Assembly: GCF_013348805.1 (NCBI RefSeq)
Contig: NZ_CP054690.1
Coordinates: forward strand, 3,162,001-3,226,000
Direction of reading: 5' to 3'
Length of the DNA: 64,000 nt
Origin: Rhodococcus sp. W8901
GTDB lineage: Bacteria; Actinomycetota; Actinomycetes; Mycobacteriales; Mycobacteriaceae
Shown here: positions 32,651 to 40,764 of the stretch, piece by piece
How positions within the stretch are numbered: the first letter of the stretch is position 1
Layout: every line of letters starts with the position of its first letter
Notes under the pieces: generated by a model
Told to the model about the DNA's origin: nothing
The model's database searches: none
What the model saw: the letters and a program-made list of their open reading frames with translations, nothing else
Program-made: the position numbers and the translations under genes

Positions 32651-33439
32651 ATGTCGATGAACAAGACGGCGCCTGCGCACCTCCCGTGGGGCGGCCTGCT
32701 CACGTTGACGCCCGGGGCGGTTCTCTACCGTGGTGCCGGCGGTGACGCCGATCTGCACGCGCACCACGCCGTTCAGGTGATGATCTCCCTGGACGAACCC
32801 TTCGTCCTCGAGTTCGAAGACGACCACCATCACACCGCCGCCGCGATCGTTCCGAGCGGTGCACCACACCGGCTCCACTGCACCTCGCGCCGCCTGCTCC
32901 TGATCCTCGTCGAGCCGTTCGGGCCGCGTGGTCGTGGCCTCGGCCTCATCGGTGAGCGAAGCCGCGGCCAGGAGTTCGAGGCCGTGCTCGAGCGCATCGC
33001 CACCGAGCACGCCGACGACGCGGACCCCGTGACCGCCGTCGACAGCCTGGTTCGGGCCATCACCCCGGAAACGCCACAGCGGCCCGCCCGGCTGTCCGAA
33101 CCGGTGCGCGCGGCACTGCGGTACCTGGAGCAGACCCCCGGTATACAGCCCACGCTCGCGCGCGCGGCCGCCGAGGCGCACCTTTCCCCCTCGCGGTTGA
33201 CCCACCTGTTCACGCTCGAAGTGGGCATCCCGTTCCGACGCTACGCACTGTGGGTCCGTCTGCGGACCGTGACCGAGCGAGTGACGTTCGGAGACAACCT
33301 GACTCAGGCCGCCGTGGCGGCCGGGTTCAGCGACTCCTCGCACCTCAGTCGGGTGTTCAAGAACAATTTCGGTCTGAGCCCGTCGGCCCTTCTGGGCATG
33401 ACGGTCGACCGCGACGCGTGGCCGGAGGGCACCTCCTGA
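32651..33439 (+). CDS. AraC-family regulator with cupin-like N-terminus
   Basis: 262 residues. The N-terminal part has a His-rich cupin-like segment (LHAHHAVQVMISLDEPFVLEFEDDHHHTAAAIVPSGAPHRLHC). The C-terminal part has two helix-turn-helix motifs (TLARAAAEAHLSPSRLTHLFTLEVGIPFRRYALWVRL and NLTQAAVAAGFSDSSHLSRVFKNNFGLSPS). It starts 25 bases after marR on the same strand, so the two may be cotranscribed. The target is unknown. Confidence 0.88.
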   Translation: MSMNKTAPAHLPWGGLLTLTPGAVLYRGAGGDADLHAHHAVQVMISLDEPFVLEFEDDHHHTAAAIVPSGAPHRLHCTSRRLLLILVEPFGPRGRGLGLIGERSRGQEFEAVLERIATEHADDADPVTAVDSLVRAITPETPQRPARLSEPVRAALRYLEQTPGIQPTLARAAAEAHLSPSRLTHLFTLEVGIPFRRYALWVRLRTVTERVTFGDNLTQAAVAAGFSDSSHLSRVFKNNFGLSPSALLGMTVDRDAWPEGTS

Positions 33440-33512
33440 CCGGGGGCGCTCGCGGGGAAAGTCAGCCGCAACGTTCAAGTCTTCCGATGCCCACTCCGCA
33501 TACGTTCGGGTC

Positions 33513-34250
33513 ATGGACGTTCGACTGCAACCCACCCCCCTCCTCGACTACGACCACCCTTCGATTCAGGCGCTGATCGCACAGCGCGGATGGCGCGATC
33601 TGCCCCACGGAATCCGCATCGGCGCGGTCTATGACTTCGTCAGGGACGAGATCGGCTTCGGGTACAACTCATCCGACGCACTGGCAGCCTCCGAGGTGCT
33701 CGCAGACGGCTACGGCCAGTGCAACACCAAAACCACGCTCTTGATGACCCTACTGCGGGCCGTCGACGTGCCCTGCCGGTTCCACGGGGCGACCATCGAC
33801 AAGAGTCTGCAGAAGGGCGTCCTCGACGGAATTCTCTACCGTCTGGCGCCTCGGGACATCCTCCACAGTTGGGCGGAGGTCCGGTTCGAAGACCGGTGGG
33901 TCGAGCTGGAAGGCGTCATCCTGGATGCCGACTACCTGACCGGACTACGCGACACGGTCGCGTCGGGCGGCGCATTCCTCGGCTTCGGTGCAGGGACCGA
34001 GGACATCGGTGACCCGCCGGTCGCGTGGACCGGCACCGACACTGCGATTCAGAAGACCGGAGTGAACCGCGATCTCGGCACGTACGACAATCCGGACGCG
34101 TTCTACCGAAAGCACGGGACCAACCTCAGCGGAATCCGAAACCTGCTGTACCAGCGGGTTATCCGGCACGTAATGAACCGTAGGGTCGCTTCGCTCCGCG
34201 GTTGCGCCTCTCTCCCGAGAAGCGAGGCGTCGGCGCCTGACGGGTCCTGA
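33513..34250 (+). CDS. Transglutaminase-like cysteine protease-fold protein
   Basis: 245 residues with a transglutaminase core. The Cys is in ADGYGQCNTKTTLLMTLLRAVDVPCRFHG, the His in ILHSWAEVRFEDRWVELEGV, and the acidic residue is a few residues later (DADY). Many bacterial members are peptidases or amidases. The last about 20 residues (VASLRGCASLPRSEASAPDGS) look less conserved, so the end may be altered. No partner gene identifies the substrate. Confidence 0.8.
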   Translation: MDVRLQPTPLLDYDHPSIQALIAQRGWRDLPHGIRIGAVYDFVRDEIGFGYNSSDALAASEVLADGYGQCNTKTTLLMTLLRAVDVPCRFHGATIDKSLQKGVLDGILYRLAPRDILHSWAEVRFEDRWVELEGVILDADYLTGLRDTVASGGAFLGFGAGTEDIGDPPVAWTGTDTAIQKTGVNRDLGTYDNPDAFYRKHGTNLSGIRNLLYQRVIRHVMNRRVASLRGCASLPRSEASAPDGS

Positions 34251-34258
34251 GCGCGAGA

Positions 34259-34438
34259 TCAGCCCAGCGGTTCGCCTCCGACGCCCCAGTGCTCGCGCGG
34301 CACCTCAGTGATGGTGACCCACACCGAGGAGGCGTTCTTGCCGGTCGCCTCGGCATACGCCTCGGTGACGGCGGCGATGGTCTCGCGCTTCTGCTCGGCG
34401 GTGAGTCCCGGCGTCTGGCTGATCTGAATCAACGGCAT
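34259..34438 (-). CDS. 4-oxalocrotonate tautomerase family protein
   Basis: 59-residue tautomerase. The N-terminal Pro after Met removal (MPLIQISQTPGLTAEQKRETIAAVTEAYAEATGKNASSVWVTITEV) is the catalytic base. Members isomerise 2-hydroxymuconate-type intermediates of aromatic degradation, which would fit the nearby extradiol dioxygenase, but the two are not in one operon. The frame runs on upstream, but only the ATG at 34438 exposes the Pro. The 240 bases to the next gene hold nothing I recognise. Confidence 0.88.
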   Translation of the reverse strand: MPLIQISQTPGLTAEQKRETIAAVTEAYAEATGKNASSVWVTITEVPREHWGVGGEPLG

Positions 34439-34677
34439 GCCGGAGATTGTGTCAAACGCCGGGCACGCAGAAGCAGGCGCGACCGCGAATGTTTGGTGCT
34501 GCACGCCGTGCTGGCGGGCGACGAGGACAGCTGGGGATTCATCGTCCAGGGGATCAAGGCGAAAGCTCAGGAGTTCCTTCCCCATCGGGACCAGTACACC
34601 CTCTCCCGACCGATCCGCTCCGGGTGCAACGTCGTCGGCGCATGATTACCGACGACGGAAACGGGTAATTCCCGACC

Positions 34678-35650
34678 ATGGATACCGATCGGGCTCTACG
34701 GGTGGTCGTCATCGGCGCGACGGGAAACGTCGGCACCAGCGTCGTCGAAGCGCTGAGCACTGCCGGGCACATCGGGGAGATCGTCGGCGCCGCCCGGCGT
34801 CCGACCGAGTTGGCCTACCCGAAAACGAGATTCGTGGTGGCCGATACCACCACCGACGACATCCGCGGCCTCGTTCGCGGCGCCGACGTCGTCATCCATC
34901 TCGCGTGGCTCTTTCAGCCCACTCACAGGCCCGAAGTCACCTGGAACAACAACGTCCTCGGCGCCATCCGTGTATGCAGAGGACTGGCCCACGCACGGCT
35001 GGCCGGGCGCCGCATACCCCATGGAGAAGGCCTACCTCGAGCGTTGGCTCGACGCGGAGGAACTCCGCCATCCGGAGACGCGAGTGGTCCGGATTCGCCC
35101 GTGCTTCTTGTTCAAGCGGCGGTCGGCCACCGAGCAGCGCCGATTGTTCGCCGGGCCTCTGGTACCGGGCAGTCTGGTTCGCCGCGGCCTGGTTCCCGCA
35201 GTCCCGCTGGTCGATGGGCTGAACGCCCAGGTCCTGCACACGAGCGACGCCGCGGCGGCGATCGTCCGGGCGGCACTTCGCCCGGTCCGGGGCGCCTTCA
35301 ACCTGGCGTCGATGCCGGCTGTCGACGGTCGGTACCTCGCGGAACTTCTCGGCGCTCGCCCGGTTCCGATACCGCGCCGCGCGCTGCGACTCGCGACGTC
35401 ACTGGCGTGGCACCTTCGGGTGCTCCCCGCCTCCCCCGGACTGCTCGACACCGTCCTCCAGCTGCCACTGTTGGACAGCACGCGGGCCGAAACCGGCCTC
35501 GACTGGCAGCCGCGGTTCACTCCGCGTGAGACTCTCGAGACCTTCCTCGGCGGACTCCGGTCGGGTGCGGGCCTTCCGACTCCCCCATTGGCCGGCGATT
35601 CCGTCTCACGCCGACTGCACGAACCTTCTCGGCCACCTGCTCTTCACTGA
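34678..35650 (+). pseudogene. NAD-dependent epimerase/SDR with internal deletion and frameshift
   Basis: Extended-SDR protein split over two frames. The first half (34678 to about 34977) has the NAD motif VVVIGATGNVGTSVVEAL and ADVVIHLAWLFQPTHRPEVTWNNNVLGAIRVC. The second half, in another frame from about 34970, has YAEDWPTHGWPGAAYPMEKAYLERWLDAEELRHPETRVVRIRPCF up to 35650. Compared with relatives, about 30 residues with the SSxGAY segment (catalytic Ser) are missing at the junction, and the phase is shifted. Tyr and Lys of YxxxK remain. This is an internal deletion, not a simple sequencing slip. A second, shorter relic of the same kind of gene is at 36820-36962. Confidence 0.85.
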
Positions 35651-35971
35651 TTCCGTTGGCGAGGTCGTTGCACGATGCGATGACGATGTTCTCGATGCTG
35701 TCGTCGTCGCGGTCCTCCGAGAGATCCGAGTAGCCGGTTCGGAACGCGACCACGAACGCATCGAGCTTCGCCTGATCGAAGGTCCCCAATTGTTCGGTCG
35801 ATGTGACCGACGTGGGGGCGGATTCGTCGGTCTCGTTCTCCCGTGGTCACCGGCATCTCCATCGACGTCTGCATCGTCGTGTCGGTGCTGTCGTCGTTGT
35901 CGTCTCCGCACGCCCGTCAGCGTGAGTACGGCGCCCGCACCTACCAGTGCGGTGGCGATGATCTTCTTCAT
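35606..35971 (-). pseudogene. Frameshifted small lipoprotein
   Basis: Begins with a lipoprotein signal (MKKIIATALVGAGAVLTLTG), but the lipobox Cys is one frame away. Reading the +1 frame gives CGDDNDDSTDTTMQTSMEM, and a third frame continues ENETDESAPTSVTS and TEQLGTFDQAKLDAFVVAF to NGISEEQVAEKVRA. Two indels (near 35910 and 35845) are thus needed to restore one protein of roughly 120 residues; the C-terminal part recalls small secreted DUF732-like proteins. The 3' end overlaps the convergent epimerase relic. Confidence 0.7.
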
Positions 35972-36019
35972 CGGAATTGCCTTCCAACTCGGGGACTGCG
36001 TATGGGATCCGGCCGAGTC

Positions 36020-36499
36020 CTACTGCTCGGATCGAGTGGACGGGAAGAACTGCTGCTCGTACAGGCGGGCCGCCTCCTCGAGTACCGCGGGGTGGATTCG
36101 CGCCAAGGGACGGAAATGCGTGACGAGTGGTTCCAGATCCAGACTGTGACCGATGACGGTGCCGGTCAGCAGCCAGGCAAAGCAGTCCGACTCCGGGCTC
36201 TGTCGACCGCGAGCCTGTTCGCCGAGACCACAACAGCGGTGGAGGCGTCGTGCCATCCACTCCTCGGCCGACCCGGGCCACCACGGTTCGGGCGCAAGGG
36301 GTGTCACGACCAGTCCCGGCATGTCGATTCCCGATTCCCGGTCCCGGCTCCGGCAGTCGGCGGCATCGCGGGCGGGACCGGTCGAGTAGCGCAGGAAGAT
36401 GCCGTGGGTCGACGCCGTGAGGGCGACCAGTTCGGCCAATGTCGTGATGGCGACGAGCGGCGCCCCCGGCGGCTCCCGATTCGAAACCGCGCCGCTCAC
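36020..36499 (-). CDS. DUF6098-like protein
   Basis: About 159 residues, soluble. Core: PLVAITTLAELVALTASTHGIFLRYSTGP, PGLVVTPLAPEPWWPGSAEEWMARRLHRCCGL, CFAWLLTGTVIGHSLDLEPLVTHFRPLARIHPAVLEEAARLY. The layout matches an uncharacterised actinobacterial family that I recall as DUF6098, often near stress genes. The GTG at 36499 has GGAGG eight bases ahead. A SigF-type promoter lies 74 bases upstream. Confidence 0.72.
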   Translation of the reverse strand: MSGAVSNREPPGAPLVAITTLAELVALTASTHGIFLRYSTGPARDAADCRSRDRESGIDMPGLVVTPLAPEPWWPGSAEEWMARRLHRCCGLGEQARGRQSPESDCFAWLLTGTVIGHSLDLEPLVTHFRPLARIHPAVLEEAARLYEQQFFPSTRSEQ

Positions 36500-36572
36500 G
36501 ACGGTGCCCTCCGAACCCGCACCTGCACGAAGACCTCCCGATACTCTTCCGTCGACGACGGCCACGGTCCGT

Positions 36573-36598
36573 ATACCCGGACGGACGCGCGCCCAACC
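36573..36598 (-). promoter_or_regulatory. SigF-type promoter for the DUF6098-like gene
   Basis: On the minus strand GGTT, 16 bases, GGGTAT, the full actinobacterial SigF/SigB pattern. Predicted start about 65 bases before the GTG. Confidence 0.7.
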
Positions 36599-36819
36599 AT
36601 CTATCCCGTCGGTCTCCCGGACCCGGCAGTCCCGCACGGCGCCCTGTCGGCGACTCGCGCACGTTTCACTTCCGAGCGCCTCGGGAATGCACCGTCAATT
36701 GCATTCGCTCGGCGATGCACCGAGCATCTCGCCTCGTGGGCGATGACACGACGCACACGGTGGGCGTCGCGGCACCCGAGCCGGCCGAGCAGCTCAGGCT
36801 TCCATTCACTAAGGCGTAC

Positions 36820-36962
36820 TCGGTCGCCCACCTGGCGTGGGGCTTCCAGCCGACGCATCGGCGTCGAGCAGTCCACGTGTCCTCGACTTGGCCGAGGGGA
36901 TGGTCGACCGCGCCGGCACCGGCAGCGCCGTTCTCGCGGACCGGTCGGTATTCGAGCGTTGA
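36820..36962 (+). pseudogene. Relic of a second epimerase gene
   Basis: Two short pieces: SVAHLAWGFQPTHR (from 36820), like VIHLAWLFQPTHR of the epimerase at 34678, and in another frame VLDLAEGMVDRAGTGS followed by AVLADRSVFER and a stop at 36962, which resembles an epimerase C-terminus. Most of the middle is deleted. The rest of 36500-37012 holds no gene I can support. Confidence 0.55.
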
Positions 36963-37012
36963 CGTCAGCGCTCAGGCGGGTCCCCGTCGGGCTCAGGAAG
37001 CCGACCTGATGG

Positions 37013-37489
37013 TCAGTCCACGCGCCTCGACGCCGGTTCCGCGTTCCGGGTCTCCAACGGTGGGAGAAACCCGCCGATGAGGATCATCACCACAGCGAGG
37101 CCCAGGTGGAGCCAGTTGTCGGCGTCGTTGACCGGAAGGAAATTGGCGGCGTCGTCTCGGTTGATCGAAACGCCGTAAATCCACACAGCGAAGTAGACGA
37201 CTCCGCCGCCGATCAGATAGACCCGGGCGAGCCCGATGCTGCGTGCCATCAGGATTCCGGCCACACCGAAAGCGAGATGTACGACGTTGTGCAGTACCGA
37301 TACCTCGAAGATTCCTAGCAGTTTCGCATCCGAGTGATGACCCGCCCACGTCATCGTGTCGTAGTCGGTCGTGATTCCGGGAATGAAGCCCAGGATTCCG
37401 ACGACGAGGAACACGACGCCGAACACCAGAGCCACCACCTCCGTCGCCGAGCGCTTCCGAGCAGATGTCCGCCGAGGATCGCTGGGCAT
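37013..37489 (-). CDS. DUF4383 membrane protein
   Basis: 158 residues with four predicted transmembrane helices. Typical DUF4383 segments: VVALVFGVVFLVVGILGFIPGITT, GIFEVSVLHNVVHLAFGVAGILMARS, YLIGGGVVYFAVWIYG and NWLHLGLAVVMILIGGFLPP. The function of the family is unknown; members are frequent in actinobacterial stress regulons. The ATG at 37489 is preferred over an upstream GTG because GGAAGG precedes it. A perfect SigF-type promoter lies 38-63 bases upstream. Confidence 0.85.
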   Translation of the reverse strand: MPSDPRRTSARKRSATEVVALVFGVVFLVVGILGFIPGITTDYDTMTWAGHHSDAKLLGIFEVSVLHNVVHLAFGVAGILMARSIGLARVYLIGGGVVYFAVWIYGVSINRDDAANFLPVNDADNWLHLGLAVVMILIGGFLPPLETRNAEPASRRVD

Positions 37490-37526
37490 GTCCCACACCT
37501 TCCGTTTCGAGTCGGTCACTTGCCGA

Positions 37527-37552
37527 ATACCCGCGATCGCCGAAGGTCAACC
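37527..37552 (-). promoter_or_regulatory. SigF-type promoter for the DUF4383 gene
   Basis: On the minus strand GGTT, 16 bases, GGGTAT, matching the consensus exactly. It is back-to-back with the plus-strand promoter at 37576-37601. Confidence 0.75.
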
Positions 37553-37575
37553 GCGGCCACGCCCGAGACATCCGT

Positions 37576-37601
37576 GTGTCGCGAGTCCGGCGAATGGGTA
37601 C
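37576..37601 (+). promoter_or_regulatory. SigF-type promoter for the hydrophilic-protein gene
   Basis: GTGT, 16 bases, GGGTAC; one mismatch in each box from the SigF pattern. It is 48 bases before the ATG at 37649. Confidence 0.55.
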
Positions 37602-37648
37602 TCGACATGCACGAGGAACTCCGCCGCCCGACGGATATCGAGGAGGCA

Positions 37649-38076
37649 GTCATGACGCAGCGACCGGGCGAACATCTGGGCGAGGAACCACAGTCCGAAC
37701 GAGGAGCCCCGGGTTCACGCGACACCGGAGCCGACGACCCCAGCGCAGGCAAGCATCGACGCGAGGGCGCCTTCGAGGACGAATCCACGATCTCGTCGGG
37801 TGAACCGGGCTGGCAGGCGTCCCCGGATGCCGGGGGGCACGGATCGTCTTCCGACGAGGCCGCCGTGCCCCGTACGACGATCGCCAGAGGGAGGCGAAGT
37901 CCGCCGAGCACATGCGTGCACGCGCCGGAGATCCCGACGGCAGCGGTGAGGCACAGCGAAGCGGCGTGGAACACGAACAGCCGTCCACGTCCGACGAAGG
38001 GGTGGGACCGGCGCATCAGGCGGGTACCCGACGTGGAGAGGATCACCCGCCAGAAACAACTCACCCTGAGAAGTAG
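37649..38076 (+). pseudogene. Hydrophilic stress-type protein with a frameshift
   Basis: Starts MTQRPGEHLGEEPQSERGAP after a good GAGGAGG and runs as a Gly/Glu/Asp/Ser-rich, disordered-looking protein to about 37867. At a CCCC run (37868-37871) the sensible reading moves to the next frame: PYDDRQREAKSAEHMRARAGDP, then THQ-like AHQAGTRRGEDHPPETTHPEK and a TAG at 38076. One indel restores about 142 residues. It may be a true pseudogene or a homopolymer sequencing error. It resembles hydrophilin-like proteins of Rhodococcus; function unknown. Confidence 0.65.
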
Positions 38077-38119
38077 CCCTCCGGAGCGAAGGCACGACGA
38101 CTCGTGAGCGACTCGGCCA

Positions 38120-38413
38120 TTACCATCGTCCGATTCCCCGGTAGGAGAATCCGCACGCAGCCATTGCGGCGGCGTCGAGAGTTTCGCGCGTCGATGAGGC
38201 GGCCATCACGGCGGTCACCTCCGGCACGTCGGCGCCCATCGCGGTGCACAGGTCGGCGAGTTCGTTCGTGCGGGACGCCTTCACCGCCATGAAACCGTTG
38301 CACGCGTACTTCGACAGTTCGGCGCTCGCCCAGTCGGTACGGAAGACGGGAACGGAAACCGAGCTGTACAGGGATAGGCAGAGAACCACGACGTCACCAT
38401 CGGCAAGGACGTC
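38120..38413 (-). pseudogene. Remnant of UDP-glucose 6-dehydrogenase
   Basis: The piece SAELSKYACNGFMAVKASRT, followed by NELADLCTAMGADVPEVTAVM, matches the central helical region of UDP-glucose/GDP-mannose dehydrogenases (there AELxKYAxNAFLAxKxSFxNE...). It is followed by a shortened CGFSYRG in place of the glycine-rich catalytic-Cys loop (typically GFGGSCFPKD). The NAD-binding N-terminal domain and the C-terminal domain are missing. Nothing else is supported in 38077-38534. Confidence 0.55.
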
Positions 38414-38534
38414 GAGTCCGGTGTCGAATTGAGCTGTCCCGTAACGTAATCCCGTACTGCGAAACGCCGTCAACACCGACCTTGCGGATTCCCTGCCGCA
38501 TGCATGAGATCGCCGAACAGGGGTATTCGTGGTC

Positions 38535-39144
38535 ATGACAGAACCGACCGCACTCGCCCTCGTCTGTACGCTCAAACCCTCCCCCGGACCGTCGAGCAGC
38601 GATCTGATCGCCCGTCAGGTCCTGGGGGAACTCGAGAAGAACGGCATCTCGGGCCGAACGATCCGGGTCGTGGACCACCACGTCGCTCCCGGGGTCGAGA
38701 AGGACAGTGGGAGGGGGCGACGAGTGGCCGGCCCTGCGGCGCGCGGTCCTCGAATCCGACATCGTGCTGATCTCGACGCCCACGTGGCTGGGGCAGATGT
38801 CGAGCGTCGCGAAGCGGGTTCTCGAGCGCCTCGACGCCGAACTCTCGGAAACGGACGACGACGGACGTCCCGTCCTGTTCGACAAGGTCGCAACCGCTGC
38901 CGTCGTCGGGAATGAGGACGGCGCGCACGCCATCGTCGCTAGCCTGTTCCCGGCACTGAACGACATCGGCTTCTCCGTGCCCGCCCAGGGGTGCACGTAC
39001 TGGAACGGTGAGGCGATGACTCCCGGGGACTACAACGATCTGGACGAGGTGCCCGACGCAGTGGCCTCGACGAACTCGACTCTGGCCGCCAACGCGGCAC
39101 ACCTCGCGCGAGCGCTGCGGGAGAAACGGTATCCGGCGACGTGA
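38535..39144 (+). pseudogene. Flavodoxin-like/NADPH-dependent FMN reductase, frameshifted
   Basis: Frame one (ATG 38535) gives TALALVCTLKPSPGPSSSDLIARQVLGELEKNGISGRTIRVVDHHVAPGV, with an FMN phosphate loop. Frame two, from a G-rich run near 38705-38716, continues GDEWPALRRAVLESDIVLISTPTWLGQMSSVAKRVLERL to CTYWNGEAMTPGDYND and a stop at 39144. Joined, they make one flavoprotein of about 200 residues. A single extra base in the G run explains the break, so a sequencing error is possible. Confidence 0.75.
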
Positions 39145-39281
39145 GCGAGTCGGTCGAACTGCCCCGCAGCAGCGCCGACGAGCCGGGCACCTGCAGGCGT
39201 GCGGCAAGGCGCGGCGCCGCCAGGAGTGACCGCCCGGGCTGGTGCCGGTCGCTCGGTCGATAGGGCGGGGCCGACCCTGGG

Positions 39282-39510
39282 AGGATCGCTTCCTCGCGGA
39301 CCGGGACACAGACAGATGGCACGACCTGCGAGCGAACGACGTCGGCGAGCGCTTCCACGAATCTCGGCGACCAGTTCACCCCCCAAAAAAGAAGACCTGC
39401 GCACGTCACGCCGAGGCACAGGCCATGCGGGCGGTCGCGACCGAACTCGGCAATACTCCGGCGGTGGCCCGCGCGTCGTACGTCGACCCGTGGAGCTACT
39501 CGGTTCGTGC
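39282..39510 (+). pseudogene. Remnant of type IB DNA topoisomerase
   Basis: Segments DRWHDLRANDVGERFHE, then (other frame) GDQFTP, then AEAQAMRAVATELGNTPAVA and RASYVDP correspond in order to the C-terminal catalytic part of bacterial topoisomerase IB (relatives: RRWHDxRxDDVNxxLKE, AKDFRTWHAT, LGNTPAVxRxSYIDP, whose Tyr is the nucleophile). Two or more frameshifts and loss of the N-terminal half make it non-functional. It occupies the otherwise empty 39145-39577 gap. Confidence 0.65.
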
Positions 39511-39577
39511 GAGGAACAGGCTGCATCCTGACGCGCTCGTACTCTTCCGACCCCGGGTCACGCCGCGTCGTCACGCG

Positions 39578-39838
39578 TCACCAGACGCCGGTGGCCATCA
39601 GGATCAGTGCGATCGCCACCGCAACGAAGACCACCACGATGAGAGCGACCACGATGATCGTGGCCGTGCCGGTCACCGGGAATCCGTGGCGCGTGTCGGG
39701 TTCGTGCTCCCACACCCCCGAGGTTCCGCCCGACGCGGGCGGCGTCGACCCAGCGGGCACACCTCCTCCGCCCGACTCCAGGTCCGGTGTGTTGCGGGGG
39801 TCGGGGTCGGGTCCGTCGGCTGCACGTGGATCGGTCAT
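39578..39838 (-). CDS. Small DUF6480-like membrane protein
   Basis: 86 residues: a Pro/Gly/Asp-rich N-terminal half (DPRAADGPDPDPRNTPDLES) and one C-terminal transmembrane helix (GFPVTGTATIIVVALIVVVFVAVAIALILMA). It matches a small uncharacterised actinobacterial family I recall as DUF6480. The ATG at 39838 has GGAGG five bases before. It diverges from the gas-vesicle operon; a GGGTAC box is present upstream but its -35 match is poor. Confidence 0.75.
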   Translation of the reverse strand: MTDPRAADGPDPDPRNTPDLESGGGGVPAGSTPPASGGTSGVWEHEPDTRHGFPVTGTATIIVVALIVVVFVAVAIALILMATGVW

Positions 39839-39930
39839 CTCGCCCTCCTGGTCGCTTCTCATGCGAGTACCCGCTGGGGCCGCAAGTCATTCGCCGCGAC
39901 CCGGTACAGGTACGCGATTTCGCGATCCGT

Positions 39931-39956
39931 GTTTGCGCGGGTGCCGAAGCGGCTAT
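39931..39956 (+). promoter_or_regulatory. SigF-type promoter of the gas-vesicle operon
   Basis: GTTT, 16 bases, GGCTAT, one mismatch from the SigF pattern GTTT-N16-GGGTAT. It lies 74 bases before the first gvp start, with no other gene between. Confidence 0.6.
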
Positions 39957-40030
39957 CCGATCACGTGGAGCGTGTCGATCCGGGCCGGTGGGGTCCGGGC
40001 ATGTCCCTCCCCTGTACGAAGGAACCGGTC

Positions 40031-40759
40031 ATGAAAGGTGGCATGCGAGTCGCCCTCGGTGTCGCGGTCGGCTATTTCCTCGGCCGAACCCGCAAGATGA
40101 AGGTCGCGCTGATGCTCGCCGGCGCGGGAGCGACGGGGCGTCTGCCCAGTAATTCTCGCGAATTGGTTCGCGAGGGAATCAAACGGCTCGGCGACTCGGC
40201 GGAGGTCGGGAAACTCACCGAGAGCGTCCGCGGCGAACTCACGGATGCGGCGAAACGCGCGGCGGTTGCCGCCGCGAGCAACCGGATCGAGGCCCTCACC
40301 AATCGCATCGAGGGCGTCGAATCAGGCGTGGGCGAGGGCGTCGGCAAGGTGGGCGGGGACGTCCGCGACACCGTCGGCAAGGTCGGCGAGGGACTCCTCG
40401 GCGGCGAGGAAGCGCGCGGCGACGAGGAAGAGGAGCACGGAGAGCCGGACGAGAAGGACGAGAAGGACGAGAAGGACACCGAAGCATCCCAATCCGCGGC
40501 GTCGAAGTCCCGGTCCGAGCGACCGCCCGCCCCTCGGCAGCGCAGGAAGCGCACAGAGCCCGAGGACGACACGGGCAGCGACGACCAGGGCGAGGGGCGG
40601 GAGGACGCAGAGTCTCGTCGCCGATCCGCCGCCTCACGGACCTCGCCTTCGCGGCGCAGCACGCCGCGCACGCGTAAGGACTCCGAGCCCAAGTCGCGTA
40701 CACGTGCACGGTCCACGACGTCCGCCGACGACGCACCCGTGCGACGTACCGGGAGGTGA
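40031..40759 (+). CDS. gvpY: Gas vesicle-associated GvpY-like protein
   Basis: 242 residues. A short hydrophobic N-terminus (MRVALGVAVGYFLGRTRKMKVALMLAGAGATGR) is followed by an amphipathic helical region (ELVREGIKRLGDSAEVGKLTESVRGELTDAAKRAAVAAAS) and a long highly charged tail with DEKDEKDEKD and many Arg/Ser. It corresponds in place and layout to gvpY of Streptomyces gas-vesicle clusters. Its role is not known; a vesicle-surface or scaffold role is inference. First gene of the operon; AAGGAA precedes the ATG, and the stop overlaps a GTG nine bases before the next ATG. Confidence 0.75.
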   Translation: MKGGMRVALGVAVGYFLGRTRKMKVALMLAGAGATGRLPSNSRELVREGIKRLGDSAEVGKLTESVRGELTDAAKRAAVAAASNRIEALTNRIEGVESGVGEGVGKVGGDVRDTVGKVGEGLLGGEEARGDEEEEHGEPDEKDEKDEKDTEASQSAASKSRSERPPAPRQRRKRTEPEDDTGSDDQGEGREDAESRRRSAASRTSPSRRSTPRTRKDSEPKSRTRARSTTSADDAPVRRTGR

Positions 40760-40764
40760 GAGCT

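Noticed and set aside
38501-38526. SigF promoter for the flavoprotein relic
   Set aside because: GGGTAT is present at 38521, but no -35 match occurs at 15-17 bases.
39834-39900. SigF promoter for the DUF6480-like gene
   Set aside because: A GGGTAC box exists, but the base group 16 upstream is GAAT, not GGTT/GTTT, so it was not counted with the seven.
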